This document shows, one piece after another, positions 29,385-39,500 of a stretch of DNA of 64,000 bases. Origin of the DNA: Lepidostoma basale (taxonomy: Eukaryota; Arthropoda; Insecta; Trichoptera; Lepidostomatidae); NCBI GenBank assembly GCA_022606425.2, contig JAHDVF020000899.1, positions 620,001 to 684,000 on the forward strand, in the 5' to 3' direction. Below the pieces are notes generated by a model that worked only from the letters and a program-made list of their open reading frames with translations, was not told the origin of the DNA and searched no databases. The position numbers and the translations under genes were made by a program. Within the stretch, counting starts at the first letter, position 1. The number at the start of each line of letters is the position of its first letter.

Positions 29385-29660
29385 ATTCGCAATGGGTAAA
29401 ACCCAGTTTTCGTCTACAAGTATTTGTATACATTCAAAACGTTGTAAAAAAAACTTGTACAAGTTAAAATAGCATAAAAATTTGACAGACATCTCCAGGC
29501 GTTATCTAGCAATGTTAATGGCGGTAGCAGAAAGGCAAACATTGCGTTACTAAAGATCTTCTGCTAAATGCTCAATCCAATCCAATAGATGGCGCTAGTG
29601 TAGATTGAACTAAAAAAGGTGAAGTGTAGTCCCACATTGTAGCATATATACGAGTACATC
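29385..29660 (-). repeat. R1 retroposon fragment
   Basis: CGCAATGGGTAAAACCCAG, TCTACAAGTATTTGTATACA and AGATGGCGCTAGTGTAGATT are R1 landmarks in the same order as at 1308-1520. Confidence 0.6.
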
Positions 29661-29667
29661 TTCCAAA

Positions 29668-30110
29668 ATGATTCAATCATCTGCCTTACATTTTTTTCCT
29701 GATTTCGTCGTTCGGTATTCTATCATATATCGTTTTTCCACACATTATTCTCAAGATCTCATTTCTACGGCATTAACTCTACTTTCATATTTTTCTTGCC
29801 AGCTCCAATCTTCACTTCCATACATAAGGGTTGGCACTAGAACTCCATTATGTACTGCCATCTTTGCTTTAGTTGAAATATTTCTATTGGCAGTGATGAC
29901 TTTGAAGGCGCCATTAGTTTTGTTCCCATCACCGATCCTTCTTTCGATATCTTTCTCAATTTTTCCATCTCTTGTAAACATGCTTCCCAGATGAATAAGT
30001 TCGGTAACTTGCTCCAGTTTCTCACAGTTTGCGCATGTGTCATAAATTGTCATACATTCTTCTTTTTCAAATACCATCACTAAGAATATCGGATATAAAT
30101 CAGAAATTTT
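29668..30110 (-). mobile_element. LINE-A1 fragment lacking its 3' end
   Basis: Minus strand: EKLEQVTELIHLGSMFTRDG, GDGNKTNGAFKVITANRN and LVPTLMYGSEDWSWQEKYES, ending near the KIMxD region at 29668. The 3' hairpin and tail are absent. That is unusual for a LINE copy and implies a later deletion or that it was captured by the R1 repeat beside it. Confidence 0.75.
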
Positions 30111-30200
30111 ACGGTGGATACGTTCTATAAAACACATTGTCAAAATGCAGGTTTATAAAGTCAGTGAGATGTATTCAATTGTTTAATCTACAATTGTCTA
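30111..30200 (-). repeat. Repeat U, second copy
   Basis: TTTTACGGTGGATACGTTCT and AAAGTCAGTGAGATGTATTC are the reverse complement of 19513-19612. Non-coding. Confidence 0.5.
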
Positions 30201-30224
30201 ATCCTACTTTCATAGCATAGTATG

Positions 30225-30795
30225 ATAGCAGGCTCGGAAGGCACGGAGGAAGATGTAGACAGCAGACTTAACAAGGCAAGTCATTTCGAGAAAGTTCAAG
30301 CTCCAAATATTCAGCAGTAGCGTTACTAAAGTTAAGCGTACTGCTGTACGGATGTGAGACTTGAAAATCTACCACGGACGTTATTGGTAAACTCCAGGTG
30401 TTAATAAATAGGTGCTTTCGCTCAATATTCAAAATCTATTGGCCCTAAACAGTATCAAATGCCGTTCTCTGGACCATGGAAGGCGAAAAGCTAATAACGG
30501 AACAAGTCGCTAGACGCAAATGGCAGTGGTTTGGTCACACTCTGATATGGAACCCAGCCTGCATCGCTCAGGGCGCACTAGACTGGTCCCCTATGGGGGA
30601 AAAGAGAAAGCGAGGCAGACCTAGAGCCACCTGGAGAAGAGCCCTGCAGGACGAGGTTAAGGCAGCAGGCCTCACTTGGGATGATGTAAGGCATCAGGCA
30701 TGCGATTGAGTCAGGTGGAGAAGGTTCCTTGAGGCCATATACACCAAGGAGGTGTGACAGGACAAAAAGAAGAAGAAGAAGAAGAAGAAACTTTC
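30225..30795 (+). mobile_element. LINE-D: RTE-like C-terminal fragment
   Basis: Remnants of VLLYGCET, then LQVLINRCFRSIFKIYWP, EQVARRKWQWFGHTLIW, ALDWSPMGEKRKRGRPRATW and RRALQDEVKAAGLTWDDVRH. (AAG)n tail at 30767-30789. This RRKW.W.GHTL...KR.RGRP...W pattern is a distinct RTE lineage from LINE-A and B. Confidence 0.8.
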
Positions 30796-31404
30796 ATACT
30801 TCTTTTGCCAGCTCCAAGTTTCACTTCCATACAAAATTAAATCTATATATTACATATTGTACATACATGTTCTAACATAAAAATTATCTTGTTCCATAAA
30901 AGTGTTCATAAACACGACAAGAAATAGTTTGAAGAACCCTGTCAACACTAAAAAATAAATTTCTACAAAGCTGTACACTACAATTATCAAAAACACACAA
31001 GCAATCAAATGAATTACGAAATTAAATATATTAAATTCGTGTACGTATGCTAAATTTTTATAAAGTTCACTATGACGCAAAAGGATTCTGCTCTTTTTTG
31101 GAACGCTCTAAAGCTTTTGCTGGTAAAACATCTTTGTGGGCAAGGCCGTACAGTGGTTTGAAATTAAAAGCAATGGGACATTTCGCTTTAACAAAGATAA
31201 TAAAAAGGATACAAAAAAAATACGCAAGGACATTGGACTATAAATTTGGACTATAAACCCAGTCTCGAAGACAATAACTAGCAGTCCCGGGGCGGTGCGT
31301 GAAATATTTATAAAAAATATTAAGTCAATTAAAATAACATCACAAAAACTACACAAAACTTGTTAGTTTTAAATGCTTAATATTTTGAATTAATATAATT
31401 ACAC
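30796..31404. other. No gene; LINE-A scrap at 30790-30832
   Basis: TTCTTTTGCCAGCTCCAAGT is a 40-base reversed LINE-A piece (GSEAW.WQKK). The rest is AT-rich. Overlapping frames at 31047-31356 on both strands match nothing I know. Confidence 0.4.
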
Positions 31405-31885
31405 CTCCTTCTTCTTTTGCCAGCTCCAAGCTTCACTTCCATATATGGATGAAAGCAGGATGAATGCCGTAGAAATGAGATCGCTAAGAAGAATGTGCGG
31501 GAAAACGTTGTATGATAGAATACCGAACGATGAAATAAGAAAGAAATGTAAGGCAGATGACTGCATCATGGATAAAATTATAAAAGGATCCCTGAGATGG
31601 TTTGGACATATGGAACGTATGGATGAGAGTAGAATGGTTAAAAAGTTGTACACAAGCAGCGTGAGTAGAAAAAAAAGCCGAGGACGACCGAGGAAAACAT
31701 GGCATGAAAAAATTAATCAATTACTAAAAGGCGGTCACATTCGAAGTCGGAATAATCGATGTGCGTGCATGGTACGATGTATGAATGTAGAGGAAGCCCG
31801 AGAGGTATGCCAGGACAGGCCAGTGTGGCGATCCATCCTCTCTGTGTAGCCCTCCGGGGAAATGGCGTGATGATTAGTTAGTTAG
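31405..31885 (+). mobile_element. LINE-A1 with inverted 5' end (twin priming) and 11 bp TSD
   Basis: TSD TATAATTACAC at 31394-31404 and 31886-31896. Bases 31405-31443 are the reverse complement of the GSEAWSWQKK codons. From 31444 the sequence continues in the forward direction exactly where the inverted piece stopped: DESRMNAVEMRSLRRMCG, SLRWFGHMERMDESRM, RGRPRKTWHEKINQLLKGGH. It ends with loop TCCG and (GTTA)n. A stop replaces the SAYPS codons at 31847. Confidence 0.9.
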
Positions 31886-32034
31886 TATAATTACACTTGA
31901 AAGAATGCTTTATAGGTTCCATCTTGCGTCTGAGAGGTATAATATGATGATATCTGAAATGTGTAACAATTTCTAAAATGACTAACAATATCCAGACAGC
32001 CTCTCAGATGCAAATAAGTTGTAGACGATAAACC

Positions 32035-32245
32035 CATAGAACAGGTCATGAAGTTCAGATATCTGGGTGTGGAGATATCTAGTTGCAGCGATCTATATAA
32101 TGAAGTTAAAAATATGGACTGATAAAGCTGCAGTTATCTCCGGATGTCTAAGGGACTCTGTCTGGGACAATAAGCATATGCTAGTGGAAAGCAAAGTAAG
32201 AATTTATAAAATGCAACAGGCCCATAATGACATACGGAATCGAAG
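32035..32245 (+). mobile_element. LINE-E fragment
   Basis: QVMKFRYLGVEISSCSDLYN, then (shifted) KAAVISGCLRDSVWDNKHML and ESKVRIYKMQQAHNDIRNR. YLGVEIS...KA..ISG.L...W.NK.....K.RIYK is the standard RTE sequence after the palm. Both ends are cut. Confidence 0.7.
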
Positions 32246-32367
32246 AATCGAATCAAAATCAAAAATACATATAAATGTTTAATCTGAAGATATGTCTAAT
32301 TTAGAAGTCAGAAAAAATAGTAATACATCAATAATAATAATAATAATTATTATTATTGTTTTATTAT

Positions 32368-32728
32368 TATCTACAGAATCTCCAATGCTGACATAAGAAA
32401 GGAATGTAGAGCGGAAGAAGATATTATGTTCGCTGCGTTGGTTCGGACATACCTATGGAGCGCATGGGTGAAGAAAAAATGGTTAAAAAAGTATATGTTA
32501 ACGATGTAAATGGAGTACGGAGTAGAGGTAGACCGAGGAAAACATGGCATGACTAAATTAATCAAATTTTAAAGGTTGGTCATGTCAGAAACCGGAAGAA
32601 TCGACGTGCGTGTATGACTCGCTGTATGAATGTGGAGGAAACTAGAGAGTCAGGATAGAGTAGTGTAGCAGTCCATTCTCTCTGCCTACCCTGCGGGGAA
32701 ACGCCGTGATGGTTTTTTGTTGTTGTTA
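32368..32728 (+). mobile_element. LINE-A3 fragment
   Basis: Starts at RISNADIRKECRAEEDIM, has a deletion around NKIMKGSL, then GEEKMVKKVYVNDVNGVR and RGRPRKTWHD. Ends CCCTGCGGGGAAACGCCG and a TTTTTTGTTGTTGTT tail at 32713-32727. Confidence 0.75.
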
Positions 32729-32814
32729 TGAAAAGAATATAAAAATTAATTTGTATTCTGATTTCGTGATCTATCGACATCGTCAAAGTATTTTTTTTTT
32801 AATCTATGAAAATG

Positions 32815-32972
32815 AATATCAAATGTTGGCCATGTGAGAAGTCGAAGAAATCGGCGTGCGTGCATGACACGATGTATGAATGTTGAAGTAGAAAGAGATA
32901 GAACAAGGTGGCGGTCCATCATTTCTACCCACCCCTACGGAGAAATGGCCTGATGGTTACTTAATTAATTAA
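32815..32972 (+). mobile_element. LINE-A2 3' fragment
   Basis: Starts near NVGHVRSRRNRRAC (LINE-A2 spelling) and ends CCCCTACGGAGAAATGGCCT, loop TACG, with tail drifted to TTACTTAATTAATT. Frame broken. Confidence 0.65.
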
Positions 32973-33374
32973 TCTAGGATATAATTGACGTACCATTTTT
33001 TTCCTAGCAAAGAATTTTTCGCTTAAAAATGCCATAATGGAATAAAAAAAAAAGCGATTATTGTTTTGTAGCTATAATTGCATTTATAATTGAAAAAACT
33101 TCAAACGTCAAAACACAATAAGCGTTTAAACATTCAATCCAAAACAATTACCGTTTTTTTTTGTTTTTCCAAAGGCGTTTGATTTTCATTAACGGCTAAT
33201 AATATTTTCAATTTGATTCATTAATTGTTTGAAAAGTTTTCCTTTACTAAGTTCATCGAACACTGTTCACACTCGGCTGGAGAAAATCAATACACCGGCG
33301 GGATTAATTTTGAAAGTTGTTACTTATGTTTCTTAAATAATCTGAGTTTTCTAACCAGAAGATAATTTTATCTA
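32973..33374. other. No gene recognised
   Basis: Very AT-rich, no frames or repeat ends recognised. Confidence 0.4.
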
Positions 33375-33480
33375 CTTCTTCTTCAGTCTTTATCCCTCCT
33401 CTGCTGGATATAGGCCTCTTCCCACTCGTCCCGGGCGATGTCATCCGTCCATTTTTGAGGTGGTTTTCGATACTCCTTTT
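33375..33480 (-). mobile_element. LINE-B-type 3' end
   Basis: CTTCTTCTTCAG, then CTGCTGGATATAGGCCTCTT and CCCACTCGTCCCG read on minus as the EEAY.QQ terminus and tail. About 100 bp only. Confidence 0.55.
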
Positions 33481-33517
33481 TAGTCCAATAAAGAATACAA
33501 TTAATAATGCGAGTACA

Positions 33518-33772
33518 TTTGAAGACTACAGGGGAAAAACAAGGAATGTCAGTAGAAGGTTAATTTGAATAAATTGAGAATAAAGCTAATCAAAGTCTAT
33601 ATATTTCTTAGCAATTAGCAATCGATTATTTGGCCATAGTCGATGACACACATGATTTTTGAATATGAAAATTTTACTGTGGATAGATACGTACAAATGC
33701 CGCTAGATGACATTATTACATTTATTTTGAATTTTAACTGACATTCCTTGTTTTTTCTCCTGTCGTCTTTAT
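33518..33772. mobile_element. MITE-like element with ~50 bp inverted ends
   Basis: Left end GAAGACTACAGGGGAAAAAC, AAGGAATGTCAGTAGAAGG; right end, reversed, AAAGACGACAGGAGAAAAA, ACAAGGAATGTCAGTTAAAA. About 255 bp, no coding sequence. TSD not clear, so the superfamily is unknown. Confidence 0.6.
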
Positions 33773-33837
33773 TTGAGCACTGATCATTACAAATGTGCCA
33801 AGTATAAAATTTTTAAAAAATAATAATAATTGAAAAC

Positions 33838-34150
33838 TAACTAGCTAACTAACTAACCATCACGCCGTCTCCTCGAAGGGGTAGGCAGAAATAATGGACT
33901 GCCACACTTTTCTTTCCTGACATATTTTTCTCGCTTCTTCAACATTCATACATCGCGTCATGCACGCGCGTCGATTTCTCTGACTCCTCATATGGCCGAC
34001 ATTCAATATTTGATTTATTTGGTCGTGCCTCGTTGTTGTCGTGGTCGTTCCTCGGTCTTACTCTATTTCTGGTTCCATTTACATCGTTAACGTATAATTT
34101 TTTAATTCATTCTTTCCATATGTCCAAACCTCCTTAATGATCCTTTCATA
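33838..34150 (-). mobile_element. LINE-A2 3' fragment
   Basis: (CTAA)n-type tail at 33838-33858, loop TTCG (TCGAAGGGG on plus). C-terminus back to the KGSLRWFGHM region, with a small insertion in the RGRPRKTW codons (CGTTGTTGTCGTGGTCG at 34031). Confidence 0.75.
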
Positions 34151-34289
34151 ATAGTAATTAATACGAACGAAAACGTCTGTTTTATAGGAGTTTTATTATA
34201 ATTAATGGGATTTACATGTTTCGCGTATCTGAGCTATTATCAAATGTCGTCATTTCCATAAATTATAACAAAACTTTAATACGAAGCCA
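34151..34289. repeat. Repeat V copy
   Basis: GAAAACGTCTGTTTTATAGG and GATTTACATGTTTCGCGTAT. On minus the latter reads GCGAAACATGTAAATC preceded by TTTGATAA and a base-poor helix. See 21890. Confidence 0.5.
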
Positions 34290-35097
34290 TTACTTGGTGG
34301 TTTACGTATTTAAAAATCAAATTAAACAGTTTCACTCTGTAGCGAGCTTCTTCAGGGCTCTTCCAAAACGGAATTTCTCTGGACCGCCTCAATGAAACGC
34401 CAGCACTTAGTCGATCATGCTCCGAATCAACATTTGGAACTGACATCATCCCCAGTAACTCCATAAAACTTCCTGGAGACAACTTCGAAGCAGATCTCTC
34501 ATTAAAAACCCAAATAAATAAGACAGTGAGCGCCAGTTTACGCCACCATACCCAAGAAACAAACAAATAAACTTCAATCTGTTTTCAATGCGGCAGCACA
34601 ACTAATAAAAAGTGTTTAAAAAAACTCGCATATTTCACAACATCTAAAAGATCCTAAAGTTCAAGTGTCCTAAAAGAATCCAGTATAAACTATGCTGGAC
34701 GGTTTCTAAAACGCTTCACGGAATGGCACCAGCCTATAATTCTAAACTTTGTGTTGCTGACAGACCTAATCTACGCTTCGATCAGCTAAGTCCTTGGCAA
34801 TAGGCAGATTAGTTGAGCCAAAGCGCAACCCACGGACAAATTTCGGAGATCGGGCTTTCGCAGTGGCAGGTCCATCCGCCTGGAATATGCTTCCCGCACG
34901 CCTCAGATACATTGAAAATCCGACAGATTTTAAATCTCACCTAAAAACCCACCTTCTCAAAATGTCGCATAAGATGTAAACAACGGTTATCCGATTGCTG
35001 GTGTCACATGCATTTCTCATGACTAAAACATTGTCAAAGCGCCCTTGAGGTGAGCTATTTACGAAAAGGGCGCTATACAAATTAGCCTAATTATTAT
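34290..35097 (+). mobile_element. L2/CR1-type LINE 3' fragment
   Basis: NKLQSVFNAAAQLIKSV (34571) and, after several breaks, NFGDRAFAVAGPSAWNMLPA, RLRYIENPTDFKSHLKTHLL (34794-34979). Both are hallmark L2/CR1 C-terminal motifs. The 3' end AAGGGCGCTATACAAATT followed by (ATT)n is the characteristic L2-like terminus. The extent upstream of 34556 is uncertain. Confidence 0.75.
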
Positions 35098-35460
35098 TAT
35101 TCATCATCGGCTATCCCTTGTATCCGAGGAAGACTGTCCTTCACGGTTGTGGGTCCGCAAATGACTGAAGAGCCCGATCCTGGACCCACATATTTTGGGG
35201 CATCTGGCACAAGGGAAGGCGCCTGTAGTGGAGCCGTCACCGTCTCCCAGTGGTCTCTCCTTTCTCCTCCTCCTCCTCTCAGCGGCGTCGTCTCTGCGCT
35301 GTGCTTCAGAGTCTCGTGTGCCTTTATGTACTGCTGTTCTCCAGTCTTTTCCCAGCAATCTCAGTCGAGGCTCTAAAGCGCTTCCTCTGGCCACCGTGTG
35401 AGCGTTTTCCTTGGGTAAGCTGAGAGTACATTTTATTCGACAGAGGGCAGATCTGTATAC
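35098..35460 (-). mobile_element. LINE-Z C-terminus with C2H2 zinc finger
   Basis: The minus-strand frame 35104-35394 ends RRRRRKERPLGDGDGSTTGA, then FPCARCPKICGSRIGLFSHL and RTHNREGQSS. C-x2-C-x11-H-x3-H is a zinc-finger pattern (C ARC ... SHLRTH). Upstream, in another frame, QLTQGKRSHGGQRKRF is seen. ATG-type tail at 35098-35107. It meets the L2 tail directly. Confidence 0.75.
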
Positions 35461-35852
35461 CTATACGCACATTCACCATACAAGTTGTTAGTACATATTA
35501 ATATCTGTGACCTACTACGGAGCTTATGCGATATCAGCTCTCCACGGCACGCGGTGTTTGGCGAGCATTAATCATTACGGTATGACGTCATAAGGCATGT
35601 TCCCGAGAGTGATTGACTTGGGATGAAGGCAGTTCACTGCAGAGGACCGCAGCCACATTTAGGAAATCTTGTATTAACGTATCATAAATTATTATCTCAC
35701 TAAACAGATCTGCGTTTTATGAAATAATTTTACCATCACTTAGCTAGTAGATATCGTTTCTTTGAAAAATGAAGTAAAACGCCATTAAAAAGTAATATTA
35801 ATTCAAAAGGATCTGTGAGATGGTTTGGACATATTTAAATTTTTTTTTTTTT
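35461..35852. other. No gene; LINE-A scrap at 35805
   Basis: AAAAGGATCTGTGAGATGGT and TTGGACATATTT (35807-35837) match a LINE-A piece of 30 bp. Otherwise unassigned. Confidence 0.35.
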
Positions 35853-36063
35853 ACAAAATTTTACTGAATTTAAATAATGGTATAAAATTATTTAAGAGGA
35901 TTCGTATTCATTATAATGGATTTTAAATTTTACATGAGTTCCAATTTTTCAAACGCCTATAACATTATAAAATGTCAGCTATAATGAAATTTTAAATCTT
36001 TTATCTTGAATACGAATCCTCTTAAATAACTTTAATACGCATATTTAAATTCAGTAAAATTTA
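35853..36063. repeat. Long inverted repeat (arms ~80 bp)
   Basis: AAGAGGATTCGTATTCATTA (35893) pairs with TTGAATACGAATCCTCTTAA (36007), and pairing extends outward to TTTTACTGAATTTAAAT and ATTTAAATTCAGTAAAAT. No coding sequence. Likely a MITE or foldback. Confidence 0.7.
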
Positions 36064-36290
36064 ACATAGTTATTTAGAAAATATTTTTGTATATAATCAT
36101 GTTTACCACCCCTGATCTGTATGTATATAAAGGACTCAGTTTGTAATAGTGTCACGAGTTTGTCGATGCAAGCGAGTTTGGCGAAACCGGTCGCTGTCTA
36201 AATAAATACAAAAGTAGTAGTAATTAATAAACATACTTGTTATTTAAAATGAACTTCCATCAAGAGATTTCATTAAAATCATTTGATTAC
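36064..36290. repeat. Repeat with GAAACCGGTCGCTGTC motif
   Basis: GGCGAAACCGGTCGCTGTCT at 36179-36198 matches the 3' half of the hammerhead at 13433 (GAAACCGGTT). On the minus strand near 23475-23500 a relative reads GAAACAGGTCGCTGTCG. The 5' core (TCGATGC) does not fit CUGANGA, so I do not call a ribozyme. Confidence 0.4.
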
Positions 36291-36639
36291 ACACACGCGG
36301 TGCGAATGATGGTGTTTTGAACAAAATAATGAAAGGATCGTTAAGATGGTTTGGACATATGGAAATAATGAATGAACAAAGAATGGTTAAAAAATTATAT
36401 ATTAACGATGTGAATGGACCCAGAAATAGAGGAAGACCGAGAAAAACATGGCACGATCAAATAAATCAAATATTGAATGTCGGCCATGCGAGGAGTCAGA
36501 GAAATCGACGCGCTTGCATGACACGATGTATGAATATTGAGGAAGCGAGAGAAATATGTCAAGAAAGAAAAGTGTGGCATTCCATTCTTTCTGCCTACCC
36601 CTTCGGGAAGACGGCGTGATGGTTAGTTAGTTAGTTAGT
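36291..36639 (+). mobile_element. LINE-A2 insertion with 12 bp TSD
   Basis: TSD TCATTTGATTAC at 36279-36290 and 36640-36651. The frame 36317-36619 is open: KGSLRWFGHMEIMNEQRM, RNRGRPRKTWHDQINQILNV, ACMTRCMNIEEAREICQE and SAYPFGKTA. Loop TTCG, tail (GTTA)n at 36621-36639. Confidence 0.9.
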
Positions 36640-36651
36640 TCATTTGATTAC

Positions 36652-37096
36652 CAAATAATATGTTTTACTGACGATTATGACTGATAATAAACGTTTTCAT
36701 TTGTATTAATTGTGCGAAAATACATTTAACAAAAACATCACTTTATCGTCACTGCACCGGGCAGTCTGTCCAGTTTATAAGTGAACCACCCTTCGCCTCC
36801 CCTTGCGCCCCCAGCTGATGCAAACCACCCTCGACTGGTTCGCAGCCTCACTCACTTATCCGCTAGAAGAGAGCCCCGGAGAGCGAAAGGGAATAAGAGA
36901 GCGAAAACTTCTCGAGATATCGGTTCGTCTGGCCACTATACTGAGATTTTAATTGATTTTCATCGTCCATTCTGAAAGGACGTTCGACTCCATAAAGCTT
37001 CCACATTGTCCGGATTTCGTCGCATTTTATAGAAAGAGTTCCCAGTTAGTAGCTTTTACAACACTTTTAAACCACTTTAACTTACATTCTTTTTGA
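36652..37096. other. No gene; GC-rich island at 36780-36930
   Basis: The island is about 150 bp, unlike any repeat in the window, with a 64-codon frame (36781-36975) of no recognisable type. It could be unique host sequence. Confidence 0.35.
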
Positions 37097-38505
37097 ACTT
37101 ACGAGGGTCATGCTGAAAGTAGTACCCGTTCACGCCGTGCGCAGCGCTGGCGAATAGAGTGGTCGCCGGACAAGTACTAACACGTGCAGTTGTATTTAAG
37201 CTTCATACAGCTGATTGGCGGCCGTATACAAAACTCGGTTGTCCTGAGTGATGAAGGTCTTTTTGTCCATTTGTACCTTCGTCAAAGACAGCACAGATTG
37301 TTTTATTTGCCGCGCTACAGAATCAACCTGCCAATGGTTATGCCTGTGGGTAGGGCAATCTTATTGCTTAATCGGGTCGCCTCAGAGGTCGACATATTTC
37401 GTGATAGTGTGAGTTGCCTCAGGGATGTAATATCAATGCTATGATTATTTCTAATACTTAAGCTTATTTTTATTTTTTGTGCTTCTTTTTTGAATTCTCA
37501 TAATTGCAAACGATCTGGAAATATGTCTGTAATGTTTGTAATTTTTATTAAAATAAATTAAATTAAATGAAGCTGTTCGTGTGCAACGTTACATCTCGCT
37601 GGTATTGACTGTGTTGTTTCTGCGAGTGTTTATAATGTTCAGAAAAATAAAAAATGCCGCCAGTTGTGAAGTTAGAGCTGTGATTAAATTTCTCAACGCA
37701 AGAAATGTGCGACCTTGCAATATTCATAGCAATCAAAGGATGTTAAGGAGACAATGTTATGGATGAGTCGTCATCCGGAAAGTAGTACCCGTTTAGAAAT
37801 ATATAAAAAAATATAGTGTATAATCAAATATGATCGTTTTATTTGTAAAGAACATACCTTAAACTACTGCTCTACATAGTCACCTAGCAAATTTAAGCAT
37901 TTGTCGTAGCGTGTAACGAGTTTTTATATTCGGCGTTATACATCGCCAGTGTATTGAGATACGTAGTCATAGCGTTTTCGCATAAAGCAGGTGGTGTTTA
38001 ACAACTGCATGAATAACTCTTCGGGAAAAATTACGGAAATGTTAACAGATCTCATCAATCGCAACGCGCCGATCTTTCTAAACGAATTCGCCAATTGAAC
38101 TCAGCAGTTCATCGGTAATGACCTACGGCCGTCCCGAACGCTCGTCATCATGGGTGTTCTCTCTTCCCAAGTTGAAATTACGACACCAGCGCTGAACAGA
38201 CAACTCATCCAAAACCTTGTCTCCATACACCTCCTTCAATTACTGAGAATATCGCAAGGTCGCACATTTCTTGCGTTGAGAAATTTAATCACAGCTCTAA
38301 CTCCACAATTGGCGGCGTTCTTTATTTTCTTGAACATTATAAACACTCGCAAAAACAACACTGTCAATACCAGCGAGATGTAACGTTGCACACAGACAGC
38401 TATAATTCAACTGAACGTGTTAGTACTGGTCCAGCGGCTACTCTATTCGCCAGCGCTCCGCAAGGCGTAAACGGGTACTACTTTACAGATGACCCTCGTA
38501 TATAC
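37097..38505. mobile_element. Two mariner copies fused in inverted orientation
   Basis: Outer ends are matching TIRs: TACGAGGGTCATGCTGAAAG at the left and, reversed, TACGAGGGTCATCTGTAAAG at the right, each continuing AGTAGTACCCGTT. The plus copy (to about 37756) keeps a transposase N-terminus (EVRAVIKFLNARNVRP). The minus copy (38505 to 37757) has the same start, degraded GRENTHDDERSGRP, and RYDKCLNLLGDYVEQ at the C-terminus. An inner TIR (GGAAAGTAGTACCCGTTT) lies at 37776. Many breaks; the middle catalytic region is largely lost. Confidence 0.75.
37205..37568 (+). mobile_element. LINE-L fragment inserted in the left mariner
   Basis: FVHLYLRQRQHRLFYLPRYR, INLPMVMPVGRAILLLNRVA, SEVDIF and a stop at 37442. 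3' end AATAAATTAAATTAAATGAA. It splits mariner sequence that is continuous in the right copy near 38395-38425. Confidence 0.7.
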
Positions 38506-39240
38506 AAAAGATACGGCAGAAGCGATTTGCTCCCCTATCATTTCATTTAATGATTTATAATCTGGTGACACCGGTGGGAAGAGCAATTAGTCTGCTGAAC
38601 ACGGTCTCTTCGGTTTAAAAAAAACATGTATGTTTTTTAAAAGTTTAGTGTTAGTCGAAACATGTAAATGACATAGCTAATGAATTATTGGTGTCTTGTT
38701 CACAATAACCTCACATAAAATTTTATAAAACCTCTAGAAAACAGACGTTTTCATTGAATTATTTAATTTGGAGTATTACTTCATTGTTCAAGAAACAATC
38801 ATTTAATTATTTATTGATTACTTTCGATACGTGACGTAAAACTTTCCATTAAAAATAGTATATATTGAAAACCGATTCATTTCAATTGTCCGATTCAAAA
38901 TGTTTTCGCAAGAGTTTGCTGGGAAGGATTTAGAAAGGTTATTATTATTCGAAATTATTTTTCAGATGAAATCGTGCGGATTTTGATAAAATTTGAATAT
39001 TTTTTTGCGTTAAAAGCTGTAATAAACGTTAAGTCTCTTTATACTCGGCGTCCATTTGGTATGATTATCTCAGAATCTATTTTCATCTCAGAGCAAACAA
39101 CTTTTATTGAAACGCGCAGCATTTCAATTATCTATTTGAATGGTAATCAAATCTCTTCTATAATATATACACCTTCAATTTATGTTTAAGATTCACATTT
39201 GAATATCTTTTGAAAAACATTGCATTAACACAACACCGAA
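38506..39240. other. Unassigned, with LINE-L and V scraps
   Basis: GGTGGGAAGAGCAATTAGTC (38573) matches the LINE-L VGRAI.LLN region. TAGTCGAAACATGTAAATGA (38650) and TAGAAAACAGACGTTTTCAT (38735) are a reversed repeat V. No gene. Confidence 0.4.
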
Positions 39241-39300
39241 ATTTTTTACATTGAGAAAGGACGTCTGCGGTCCGAAACGTATCTGTGCAAAGTGACAAAA
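39241..39300 (+). repeat. Hammerhead-like pattern with altered core
   Basis: TTGAGAA, extra A, helix GGAC/GTCC with a 7-base loop, then GAAACGTATC. The core differs from CUGANGA at two positions, including the catalytic G8, so I list it only as a related motif. Confidence 0.3.
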
Positions 39301-39461
39301 TGTAAAAATTAATTATTATATAATTTAGTAGTTATATTATATTTCAGGCATTCGGTAGTATATTTATTGAACGCTAAGGCATTAACACTGTAAAATTCCA
39401 TAGTAATATACTTAGAAAATTGAAAATAAATTAGTTTAATCCATTAAATATTAAAAAAAAA

Positions 39462-39500
39462 ACACGACATGTTTCGGAGGGTACCTCCATCATTAGGTGT
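39462..39500 (-). ncRNA. Hammerhead-like motif, nearly complete
   Basis: Minus strand: helix I ACAC/GTGT, core CTAATGA (one change from CTGATGA), extra T, helix II GGAGG/CCTCC with loop TAC, GAAAC, palindromic ACATGT, C at the cleavage position. Only G5 differs from the consensus. The plus-strand copy at 39950-39989 has CTGAATA and GGAAAC. Confidence 0.6.

Noticed and set aside
35149..35401. Plus-strand frames opposite LINE-Z
   Set aside because: Antisense shadows of the zinc-finger region; the minus strand has the recognisable motifs.
36150..36200. Hammerhead at the GAAACCGGTC site
   Set aside because: The 3' half fits, but the 5' core (TCGATGC) does not match CUGANGA and helix II does not pair.
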